Part shown: piece by piece, positions 24,027-31,425 of the stretch
Layout: each line of letters opens with the position of its first letter
Numbering within the stretch: the stretch's first letter is position 1
Origin: GCA-003244245 sp036501085
Lineage (GTDB): Bacteria; Actinomycetota; Actinomycetes; Mycobacteriales; Pseudonocardiaceae
Direction: 5' to 3'
Assembly (NCBI GenBank): GCA_036501085.1
Contig: DASYAZ010000078.1
Location: 1-36,284 of the forward strand
DNA: 36,284 nucleotides
Translations under genes and position numbers: made by a program
Notes under the pieces: model-generated
Databases searched by the model: none
Seen by the model: only the letters and a program-made list of their open reading frames with translations
Told to the model about the DNA's origin: nothing

Positions 24027-26365
24027 GGCTGCCTCCCGTGCGGTCCTTGGGCCGACCGGATGCCGACGCTGACATCGGCCCGGGTGACATCGAGCAGCAC
24101 CTCGAGCAAGCCACCGGTGTGCGCACCCCAGCGGTGCACCACCCAACGCCGGCGCTGAGCGTGCCGGAAGAGCTGGGAATCCGGGTTGACCGCGTGTGGA
24201 TGCCCGACCACTTCCAACAACGGGCGGTCGGAGTAGCTGTCAGCGTAGGCATACGAGCGGTCCAGGTGCAGGTCGTGGGTTTGGGCGTACTGCCGCAGCC
24301 ACGCCGCTCGCGCCTCGTCGACCAGCGGTGGGGTCTCCAGGAATCCGGTGAGCACGCCGTCCGTGGCATGCATCCGGCTGGCTACCACCTCGTCGAACAG
24401 CACTGACAACGGCTCGACGTGCAGGTCGATGGCGCCGGTGATGAGGATGGTTCGATGCCCGGCGCTGCGGTGGTGCCGAATCTGCCGGGTGGCCTCGGGC
24501 ATCACCCGGTGCAGCAGCGCATCCCCGAGCAGCTCGGTGACCAGCGTGCGCAGCTCGTCGACCTGCGCCCCGGCGTAGCGGCGCAGGAAGGCGCGCAGCA
24601 GCTCACCCCGGTCACGGCGTTCCGCGTAGAGGTACCGGGGCGCGCAGCGCGCCAGATCGGCCAGCTCACCCAACCAGCCCGAGCGGCGCATCGTGGCCAG
24701 CCGCGCCCAGATGTAGGACTCGACGACGTTGGAGTTGACGATGGTGCCTTCCAGGTCGAACACCGCGGCCACGTCTGTGCGCTCGGGCAGTGTGACCGGC
24801 CGCGGTGCGGACTCACGGGCTGCGCTGGGGGAGCGGGTCCGCCGCTGCCCGGCCCGGCGGACGGTGGCCGTGATCGACGGGCAGTGGATGTCCTGGAGGT
24901 AGGTCCGCCAGTCGAAGACGGTCGGATCGAAGCCGTGGTCGGCGGCCCGGTGCGAGGGCAGCGTGGCGTGCAGCTCCCGCAGCCGGCGATTGTCGTAGAT
25001 CACCTCGGCGCGAGCGTAGACGCCGTACAGGTCGGCGTACTCCCGCAGCAGCACCAGGTCCTGCTGCTGGCGGCCCAGGCTGGTCAGCCAGTCCTGGGAC
25101 CGTTTCGATGGTGGCAGCCACAGCAGCACCCGCTCCGCGAGCGCGGCGGCCCGTTCCCCGGCTCGCAGCGTCAGCTCCACCTGCTGGTTACCGGGGAACT
25201 TCCAGGTTGGTGGTGCGATGTGGCCGCGATCGCCGTCGGGCATGGGGTGGTTGTCGAAGTACTCCCGGCACAGCACGTACATGTTCTGGAAGGTCAGCGG
25301 ATTGCTGGCACCGGAGCTGACATGCAGGTAGGCCGGCCCGGCCGTGGGTGGTCGGGCGGCGGTGGCCAGGATCGCGTTGACCACCAGGTCGACCGGGATC
25401 ACGTCCAGCACGGAGTCCGGAAGTCCCGGGAACTCACGCAGCACCCCCCGGCTGAACGCGATGATCAGCGGGTCGGCCATCTTGAAGCCGTCGATCCACC
25501 CCGGATACGGGTGCCGCAACGCGCTTTCCACGATGGCGGGGCGGACCACTGAGAGCGGCCGGCCCGCCTGCGCCCACCGCTGCTCGGCGACCCGCTCGCC
25601 CAGCGCCTTGGTGAGGGTGTACACGTCCGGCCAGCCCAGGCTCCGTGCCCGGGTGCGGCCGTAGTCCACCAACCGGCGGGTGACCCACTCGGTGCGGATC
25701 CGTTCGGCGTCGGTGGCGGTGGACTGTGGGCCGGCTTTGGCGTGCTGGCTGCCGGCTTGCGCGAGCGCGGCCCGCAGCACCTCTGGGCGCCGGGAGTCCC
25801 GCTCCACGTCGGTCCGGGCGGCCAGCGCCATCTCCAGCTCCAGCTCCCAGTCCACCTCATGGTCCAGCGCCGCCTCGGCGACCACGCCCTTGCGGGTGCC
25901 GGCGACGTAGGCCGTGGACACGTGCACCACATGCGGCGAACCGCTGAGCGCTTCGTACAGCGACGCCACGCCTGCGACGTTGGTCCGGAAGGCCTCATCG
26001 ACCGGAGGGTCGAACGACACCGTCGAGGCACCGTGGATCACCACGTCGAGGTCGGTGGGCAGGTCGACCGAGCCCAGGCCACCCTCGATGACCGTGACCC
26101 GCTCGCGAACCACCCGGGCCAGTTCCGCACGGCCGAGGCGCTCACTCAGCGGGCGGAACACATTCTTGCGGAGCAACGCGCCCAGCCGGTCAGTTGCGCC
26201 CCGTTCGCCCCGGGGCCGGATCAGCACCGAGACCCGGGTGTCGGGGTAGCTGGCCAGCAGCCGCTCCAACGTCGCCTGCCCGAGGAACCCGGTGGCTCCG
26301 GTGAGCAGCACGTGCTGCCCCGCGAGCTCGTGAGTGGCGTTGGGTGCCATAACACTGTTTCCCAC
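24023..26365 (-). CDS. Fatty acyl-CoA reductase fused to a HAD-IB phosphatase
   Basis: A 780-residue two-domain protein. Residues 1-500 form a FAR-type NAD(P)-dependent reductase of acyl thioesters: TGATGFLG (22-29), STAYVAG (150-156), Y249 and K253 (YTLTK), VRPAIVES (274-281), and a C-terminal 'sterile' subdomain with FDWRTYLQ (484-491). After a basic linker (500-530), residues 531-765 form a SerB/HAD-IB phosphatase: FDLEGT (536-541), ITG (642-644), DSYSD (709-713) and VNPD (726-729). The second acid of motif I is Glu539 rather than the usual Asp. It follows larC directly (TGA then GTG 26365); ATG 26350 is a possible alternative start. The likely product is a fatty aldehyde or alcohol plus a dephosphorylated partner. 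Confidence 0.87.
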   Translation of the reverse strand: MGNSVMAPNATHELAGQHVLLTGATGFLGQATLERLLASYPDTRVSVLIRPRGERGATDRLGALLRKNVFRPLSERLGRAELARVVRERVTVIEGGLGSVDLPTDLDVVIHGASTVSFDPPVDEAFRTNVAGVASLYEALSGSPHVVHVSTAYVAGTRKGVVAEAALDHEVDWELELEMALAARTDVERDSRRPEVLRAALAQAGSQHAKAGPQSTATDAERIRTEWVTRRLVDYGRTRARSLGWPDVYTLTKALGERVAEQRWAQAGRPLSVVRPAIVESALRHPYPGWIDGFKMADPLIIAFSRGVLREFPGLPDSVLDVIPVDLVVNAILATAARPPTAGPAYLHVSSGASNPLTFQNMYVLCREYFDNHPMPDGDRGHIAPPTWKFPGNQQVELTLRAGERAAALAERVLLWLPPSKRSQDWLTSLGRQQQDLVLLREYADLYGVYARAEVIYDNRRLRELHATLPSHRAADHGFDPTVFDWRTYLQDIHCPSITATVRRAGQRRTRSPSAARESAPRPVTLPERTDVAAVFDLEGTIVNSNVVESYIWARLATMRRSGWLGELADLARCAPRYLYAERRDRGELLRAFLRRYAGAQVDELRTLVTELLGDALLHRVMPEATRQIRHHRSAGHRTILITGAIDLHVEPLSVLFDEVVASRMHATDGVLTGFLETPPLVDEARAAWLRQYAQTHDLHLDRSYAYADSYSDRPLLEVVGHPHAVNPDSQLFRHAQRRRWVVHRWGAHTGGLLEVLLDVTRADVSVGIRSAQGPHGRQP

Positions 26366-27595
26366 TCACGACTCCGAATGGTCGCGGTGGTAGGCGGAGA
26401 GCGCGGCCTCGCACACCCGGCGCACCGGCCAGCCGAGCGCTTGCGCCACCCGCTCAGCGTCCGCGAGCTCCGGTTTGGCGGTCCGCTGCCCCCCAGGTCC
26501 AGCCGCGACCTTGACGGTGATCCGCTGCCCGGCCTCGGGTGGCCCCACCAGCACCGGGACCGCGAACCGGGGCAGCGTTGTGCGCTGCCAGGGCGCCCAC
26601 CGCACTCCCAGCGTGGTGCTGTGCCGGAACACCGCGTCCACCACCGCCGCGCGGAGCGGTTCAGTGCACAGTGCGGTGAGCACCTGTCCCGGCCTGCCGT
26701 GCCGGCCGACGGTGGCGGTGGTCCAACAGTCCCACGCCCCTGCGGCCCGGACCGCGAGCAGCACTCCCGGCCACAGCTCGGGATCGAGATCGTCCACAGT
26801 GGTCTCCACCACGATGACCGGCTCCGCGGGGCCGGGTGCTGATGCGGACTCGGTGCGCCGGCCGAGCACCAGCCGGGTGATGTTCGGGCACTCCGGGCTG
26901 TCCTGGCTGCCAGCACCGCTACCCACTGTCTCGACCGTCATCGGTGGCAGCGAGCCCGGGGTGCACAGGGCCGCGACCAGGGCGGCCCCGGTGGGTGTGG
27001 TGCGCTCACCGACCAGGTTCCCCCCGGTCAGCGACAGTCCGCGGTCGGCGACGATCTGCAACACCGTCGGTGCCGGAACCGGGATCGTGCCATGCCCGCT
27101 GCGGGCGGTCCCGCTACCCGCGGCCAATGCCGAGCATCGCACCAGGCTGCCCTCGGCGAGCAGGCCGAGCTGCTCGGCGGCGACCGCGGTGCCCACCACG
27201 TCAGCCAGCGCGTCGGCCGCGCCGACTTCGTGGAAATGCACCCGGTCGGCCGGGACGCCGTGCACGGCCGCTTCGGCGTCGGCGAGCATCCGGAAGGTGG
27301 TGGCGGCCAGCCGGGCGGCTGCGGGACGCAGCCCGGCCACCTCGATCGTGGTCAGTACGTCGGTCAGCCCCCGGTCGGGTTGATCGGTGACTGGAGTGAT
27401 CACTACGGCCTGCGCGCAGCGCAGCCCGCACCGCCGGGCAGGCCCGAGCGTGACATCCAGGCCGGGTATTCCCAAGGAGCCCACCGCGGCACGCACTGTG
27501 GCCAGCTCGGCGCCGGCGTCGAGCAGCGCGCCGAGCAGCATGTCACCGGCCACACCCGCGGTGCAGTCCAGGAACGCCGCCCTCGGCTCAGCCAC
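26366..27595 (-). CDS. larC: Nickel-pincer cofactor biosynthesis protein LarC (nickel insertase)
   Basis: A 409-residue CTP-dependent cyclometallase that inserts nickel into the pincer nucleotide, the last step of cofactor synthesis. Seen: FLDCTAGVAGDMLLGALLDAG at the N-terminus, shown here within residues 8-28; VHFHEVGAADALADVVG in the middle; GERTTPTGAALV; and VVETTVDDLDPELW starting the C-terminal metal-binding half. In Lactiplantibacillus the gene is read by a programmed frameshift (larC1/larC2); here it is one continuous frame. GTG 27595 lies inside the last codons of larB (8-base overlap), so the two are coupled. The frame before this GTG belongs to larB in another reading frame. Confidence 0.93.
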   Translation of the reverse strand: MAEPRAAFLDCTAGVAGDMLLGALLDAGAELATVRAAVGSLGIPGLDVTLGPARRCGLRCAQAVVITPVTDQPDRGLTDVLTTIEVAGLRPAAARLAATTFRMLADAEAAVHGVPADRVHFHEVGAADALADVVGTAVAAEQLGLLAEGSLVRCSALAAGSGTARSGHGTIPVPAPTVLQIVADRGLSLTGGNLVGERTTPTGAALVAALCTPGSLPPMTVETVGSGAGSQDSPECPNITRLVLGRRTESASAPGPAEPVIVVETTVDDLDPELWPGVLLAVRAAGAWDCWTTATVGRHGRPGQVLTALCTEPLRAAVVDAVFRHSTTLGVRWAPWQRTTLPRFAVPVLVGPPEAGQRITVKVAAGPGGQRTAKPELADAERVAQALGWPVRRVCEAALSAYHRDHSES

Positions 27596-28334
27596 CGTGC
27601 ACCCTCGTGACGATCTTGACGGCGTGTGCGGCCGCGCCGAACCCGTTGTCGATGTTGACCACCGACAGCCCGGGAGCGCAGGAGGCGAGCATCGCGCCCG
27701 CTGCCACGTGCCCCCCGGCACTCACCCCGTATCCGACGCTGGTCGGCACGCCGACTACCGGAGCGCGAACCAGCCCGGCCACCACTCCAGGCAGGGTGCC
27801 CTCCATCCCGGCGATGGCGATCACGCAATCGGCTTCAGCAAGCTCGTCGAGGTGCGCGAGCAACCGGTGCAACCCAGCCACCCCGACGTCGGCGAACAAC
27901 CGATGCCCCGCGCCGAGCGCCAGCAGGGTGGCGATTGCCTCGCGTGCCACCGGCAGGTCCGAGGTGCCTGCGGTGAGGACCGCGACAACCCCGCGGGGCG
28001 GGGGTAGCGTGCCGACGGTCACGGTCCGCCCGACCGCGTCGATCAGCACCGGGTCACCCGGGAATGCGGTGGCGGCCCGGTGCAGCACGTCCTGGGGGCA
28101 CCGGGTGGCCAGCGCGGGAGAGCCTGGGTCGCGATGGCGCTGCGCGGCCAGTATCTGCAGCGTCTGGTCCGGTGTCTTCCCCTCGGCGAAGATCACCTCG
28201 GGCACAGCGGTGCGCCGCTTGCGACCCACATCCAGGTGGGCGATGCCGGCTAGGTCCCCGCTCCCGGTCGCACCGGGGGGAATCTGTTCTGCGCGCGGGC
28301 CTGTGTCCACCACGGCGCCGACTATCTCACGCAC
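27588..28334 (-). CDS. larB: Nickel-pincer cofactor biosynthesis protein LarB (carboxylase/hydrolase of NaAD)
   Basis: A 248-residue enzyme related to AIR carboxylase (PurE). It carboxylates the pyridinium ring of nicotinic acid adenine dinucleotide and hydrolyses the anhydride, the first step to the nickel-pincer nucleotide. Seen: an N-terminal segment with LDVGRKRRTAVPEVIFAEGK (34-53), and the core VIAIAGMEGTLPGVVAGL (171-188) with VPTSVGYG (196-203). The cysteine C219 in LASCAPG probably forms the covalent adduct with the nicotinic ring. GTG 28334 aligns with the family start; the long upstream frame is antisense to larE. It diverges from larE with only 36 bases between the starts. Confidence 0.93.
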   Translation of the reverse strand: MREIVGAVVDTGPRAEQIPPGATGSGDLAGIAHLDVGRKRRTAVPEVIFAEGKTPDQTLQILAAQRHRDPGSPALATRCPQDVLHRAATAFPGDPVLIDAVGRTVTVGTLPPPRGVVAVLTAGTSDLPVAREAIATLLALGAGHRLFADVGVAGLHRLLAHLDELAEADCVIAIAGMEGTLPGVVAGLVRAPVVGVPTSVGYGVSAGGHVAAGAMLASCAPGLSVVNIDNGFGAAAHAVKIVTRVHGG

Positions 28335-28370
28335 TTCGTTGCCGCCCCGGACGTGCGAGGATCGGTGACC

Positions 28371-29204
28371 ATGTGCACCGCCGATTCGCTCAGTGCCACG
28401 GCCGCTGCGGCGTTGCTGGCTCGGTTGGCTGGGCTGGGTGGGCTGGTGGTGGCCTTCTCGGGTGGGGTGGATTCCGCGGTGGTCCTGGCCGGAGCGATCA
28501 GGGCTCTGGGTCCCGATGCTGTGTTGGCGGTCATCGCCGATTCGCCCAGCCTGGCCGGTGCCGAACTCGCGACGGCTCGCCGGGTGGCCGGCCAGATCGG
28601 GGCGGAACTGGTGGAGCTGCCCACCAGCGAACATGCGGACCCGGGTTACCAGGCCAACGCCGGAAATCGCTGCTACTTCTGCAAGCGGACCGTGCTGGGG
28701 GCGGTGCGCGATCTCGCGCGCAACCGCGGGTTCAGCCACGTCGCCACCGGCACGCACCTCGATGACCGGCGTGCCGCGCATCGCCCGGGGCTGCGGGCAG
28801 CGGCGGAGCTCGCGGTGTGCGAGCCGCTGGCCGAGGTGGGAGCTACCAAGCAGACCGTGCGCCTGCTGGCGGCGCGCTGGGGCCTGTCCGTCCAGGACAA
28901 GCCGAGCACCCCGTGCCTGGCCTCCCGAATCGCGGTGGGGGTGCCGGTGACGGTCGATCGGTTGGCGTTGGTGGAACGTGCCGAGCTGGCCGCCGGCGAC
29001 TACCTTGCCGGTCATCAGGTTCCGGTGCGTGATCTGCGGGTTCGGCTGCTGGGCCGCGCCGGGTTCCGCGTCGAGCTCGACCAGCCTGCGCTGGAGCGCG
29101 TCGGCTCGGACGTGCGGGCAGGGCTGCTGATGCGAGTCGCGGAGGCGGGTCTCGGCGGGCAGGGTGATCTGGCGCGTTACCACTCGGGGTCACTCAGCGG
29201 CTGA
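28371..29204 (+). CDS. larE: Nickel-pincer cofactor biosynthesis sulfurtransferase LarE
   Basis: A 277-residue PP-loop ATP-pyrophosphatase that adenylates the LarB product and adds sulfur to make its two thiocarboxylates. Seen: the PP-loop SGGVDSA (30-36), CYFC (C101, C104), GTHLDDR (127-133) and C182 in PCLASR. Some LarE enzymes sacrifice the single cysteine equivalent to C182; those with three cysteines in this spacing bind an iron-sulfur cluster and act catalytically. This one has the three-cysteine pattern. ATG 28371 has GAGG ten bases upstream; GTG 28353 is an alternative. It is the only lar gene on the plus strand, and its 3' end overlaps the diiron gene by 11 bases. Confidence 0.93.
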   Translation: MCTADSLSATAAAALLARLAGLGGLVVAFSGGVDSAVVLAGAIRALGPDAVLAVIADSPSLAGAELATARRVAGQIGAELVELPTSEHADPGYQANAGNRCYFCKRTVLGAVRDLARNRGFSHVATGTHLDDRRAAHRPGLRAAAELAVCEPLAEVGATKQTVRLLAARWGLSVQDKPSTPCLASRIAVGVPVTVDRLALVERAELAAGDYLAGHQVPVRDLRVRLLGRAGFRVELDQPALERVGSDVRAGLLMRVAEAGLGGQGDLARYHSGSLSG

Positions 29205-30078
29205 GCACCGGAGAGCACATCACAGACCACAAGGTGGACCCGGCGCGTCGCACGATGCTGCCGCCACCGCGAGCGGCATCAGGTCCCACCCCGTGACGTG
29301 CGGCAGCGCGGCTGACCAGGCGCATCCCGGCCAACCCTGGCAACCGGTCGATCCGCCCGTCGATCTGCCGGATCACCCGGGCACCAGCCGGGCCGCCCAT
29401 CAGGTAACGCAACAGGAACATCGTCTCCGCAGCCGGCATGATTCCGGACCCTACCGGGGTCCACGCTACCTGCAGGACCAGCCGAGTCAGGAGTTGTGCC
29501 TTACGAGAGCGTTCCAGCCGCTCCCGCGCCTGGCTGGCGTAGAAGGCCACGTGCCTGGTCTCCTGCCGTTTGATCCGTTCCACCAGCGTGGTCAGCTCGG
29601 GGTGGTCCGTCTGTGCCAGCAACCGGCTGTAACCGGCATAGGTGGACCATTCGTTGATCACGCCGAAGCTCATGTGCACGGCGATGAAGTCGTCACCGAT
29701 CACGTTGGCGGCAAGCGCCTGGAAAATCGGTGCGAACCGGTCACCCCGGCCCTGCGCGAGCCGGATGCGCCGAATTCGCTCCGGACCTACGGGACGGCCG
29801 TGTGCCGCCAGTACCTTGTCCAGCACCTCACCGTGCCAAAACTCCTCGTAGGCCCACATGGTGAGAAATGCCGTGATCTCGGGATCCTGGTGAGACGGGG
29901 TTACCAACAAATCTCGCAGATAGCAGATCGTGTGGCTCTCGACATCGGACATGTATTGCAGCGCCCGCAGCGCCGACTCGGGTAGTGGGTACCGTTCAAA
30001 AGCGGTGTAGTCGACGTCGCTGTCCTCCACCCGGCAGGCATGAGCACTGTAATTCGCGATGTCGAAAGACACGAACAC
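29194..30078 (-). CDS. Ferritin-like diiron protein, possible fatty-acid or aldehyde oxidase/desaturase relative
   Basis: A 294-residue helical protein with a complete diiron site spread over four helices: E47 (DVESH), E79 and H82 (EEFWH), E143 (INEWS), and E173 with H176 (ETRH). This E / ExxH / E / ExxH order is that of acyl-ACP desaturases, R2-like oxidases and related ferritin-like enzymes. No metal-storage or signal sequence is seen. The substrate is unknown; beside acyl-CoA reductase and acyltransferase genes, a lipid is plausible but unproven. The start is GTG 30078, or GTG 30072, which has a better-spaced AGGAG. The upstream region forms a perfect inverted repeat that covers this binding site. 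Its 3' end overlaps larE tail to tail by 11 bases. Confidence 0.78.
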   Translation of the reverse strand: MFVSFDIANYSAHACRVEDSDVDYTAFERYPLPESALRALQYMSDVESHTICYLRDLLVTPSHQDPEITAFLTMWAYEEFWHGEVLDKVLAAHGRPVGPERIRRIRLAQGRGDRFAPIFQALAANVIGDDFIAVHMSFGVINEWSTYAGYSRLLAQTDHPELTTLVERIKRQETRHVAFYASQARERLERSRKAQLLTRLVLQVAWTPVGSGIMPAAETMFLLRYLMGGPAGARVIRQIDGRIDRLPGLAGMRLVSRAAARHGVGPDAARGGGSIVRRAGSTLWSVMCSPVLSR

Positions 30079-30128
30079 TCCTCATCCGATTATCGCTGGA
30101 GACGCACGACCTGCTCCAGGAGTGTTCG
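30072..30128 (-). promoter_or_regulatory. Perfect 11-bp inverted repeat covering the diiron gene's ribosome binding site
   Basis: On the minus strand CGAACACTCCT (30128-30118) pairs exactly with AGGAGTGTTCG (30082-30072), 35 bases apart. The second arm holds the AGGAG binding site and both candidate GTG starts. Inside lies a smaller stem, CTGGAG (30119-30114) with CTCCAG (30101-30096), that shares two bases with the outer stem, so two structures could compete. If transcribed as a leader this would hide the start. If instead the -10-like GATAAT (30094-30089) is the promoter, the arms are a DNA operator flanking it. Confidence 0.5.
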
Positions 30129-30178
30129 CTCGCCTGGGTCCAGCGGTTCGTTGAGGTCGCGCCACCTCAGGCCCCACC

Positions 30179-31300
30179 TCATGATCTGGTTGAGCCGTCG
30201 ATGTCCGGCGCTGCGGTGGCGGCGGGGGAGGGTGCTGGTCGCTGGGGGTCCAGGTCGGGTGCGCGCTGCGGTGAGCTGGTGACTGCCCGCTCGCTGCCCG
30301 GGAGATCCCGCTCCGCGAGGCGATCCATAGCCTGCCGCCGACCGCGCCGGCGATCCCGCCGGGTCGGGTGTGCAGGCCAGAGTTCCTCGATGGCGCTGTT
30401 GAACTCGGCTCCGAGGATGATTGCCATCGCGATGAAGAAACAGAACAGCAGGTATGCAATGGGAGCGGCGAGCGCTCCGTAGGTATACCCGCTGCTCGTC
30501 AGCGAGGAAATGTAGAGGCGCAGCCCGGTGCTGGTGACCAGGAATACCGCCATCGCCAGCAGCGCGCCGGGTAGCCCCCGGTGCCACGGCAGCTTGTTGG
30601 GCAGCACCATCTTGTACAGCGTGGCCAACCCGACCATCAGCAGGATGCCCAGCCCCGGGTAATAAAAGATGTTGACCAACTGACTGACCGTGGGCCGTAC
30701 CGCTTGCGGGAGTAGATCCGGAATCAGATCCGGACCCAGTGCGGTGAGCGGCAGCACGATCACTGATGCGATCAGCGATACCGCGTACAGCAGCAAGGCG
30801 AAGATGCGTTGCCACACCGGGTGACGCACTGCGTACTGCTGGTACGCCGCAGTGATCGAGTCCACCAGCGAGGCCAGCGCCGAGGAACCGGCCCACAGCG
30901 AGATGACGAACCCGACCGAGACGAGGGAACTATGTCCCTGGGTAAGGATGTCGGACACCGTCGGACGGATGATCGCGTTGACCACCTCGGTGCTGAACAC
31001 AGTGGTGGACAGCCGCACGATCTCGCTCTGCGCGGCCACGACAGCGGTCGGCCCGAACCAGCTGGTGACGAAGCCGAGGCTTCCCAGCAGTCCCAGCAGC
31101 AGCGGCGGCAGTGACAGCGTCATCCAGAACGCGGCCTGCGCCGACATCGAGACGAAGCTGTCCTCCCAGGCCTTGGCGGCGGTCCGGGAAATCAGGCGCA
31201 GCGGGGCTCTCCGAGCCGGCACGCCGGTGGTGGGCTCGTCAACGGCCGAGCCGGTGTTCCCAGCGGGGGGCTCGGTGGCGGGGTTGGCGGAAGCGTCCAT
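30179..31300 (-). CDS. YihY/BrkB family inner-membrane protein
   Basis: A 373-residue integral membrane protein of the YihY (formerly RNase BN/BrkB) family, whose role is not established. Six hydrophobic segments lie between about residues 58 and 315, with the family pattern SMSAQAAFWMTLSLPPLLL at the start of the first. YGALAAPIAYLLFCFFIAMAIILGAEFNSA is the conserved last segment, given here in two parts: YGALAAPIAYLLFC and FFIAMAIILGAEFN. A polar N-terminal 40 residues and a long basic, proline-rich C-terminal tail (from about 320) lie in the cytoplasm. ATG 31300 has GGAAGG seven bases upstream; the upstream frame to 31552 overlaps the helicase gene and is rejected. Confidence 0.88.
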   Translation of the reverse strand: MDASANPATEPPAGNTGSAVDEPTTGVPARRAPLRLISRTAAKAWEDSFVSMSAQAAFWMTLSLPPLLLGLLGSLGFVTSWFGPTAVVAAQSEIVRLSTTVFSTEVVNAIIRPTVSDILTQGHSSLVSVGFVISLWAGSSALASLVDSITAAYQQYAVRHPVWQRIFALLLYAVSLIASVIVLPLTALGPDLIPDLLPQAVRPTVSQLVNIFYYPGLGILLMVGLATLYKMVLPNKLPWHRGLPGALLAMAVFLVTSTGLRLYISSLTSSGYTYGALAAPIAYLLFCFFIAMAIILGAEFNSAIEELWPAHPTRRDRRRGRRQAMDRLAERDLPGSERAVTSSPQRAPDLDPQRPAPSPAATAAPDIDGSTRS

Positions 31301-31425
31301 GTCGCCTTCCAGGATGGTCCATTCGCGCGAGTGCGTGTGGACTGACCCGCCGGGGTAGCGTGCGCCTGGCTCATCACGAGTGCCCACTAGAGCGCCCAGT
31401 CGAGCAGAGGAGTGCGTCGCCCGCT

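Noticed and set aside
24419..25552. 377-codon plus-strand frame opposite the FAR-HAD gene
   Set aside because: Same reasoning; no domain visible, and the opposite strand is a well-supported enzyme.
28330..28357. CGCAC / GTGCG dyad between larB and larE as operator
   Set aside because: Arms are only 5 bp and coincide with the two GTG start regions; too weak to claim.
28335..29183. N-terminal extension of larB into larE
   Set aside because: Antisense to the PP-loop and cysteine motifs of larE; LarB family start is at 28334.
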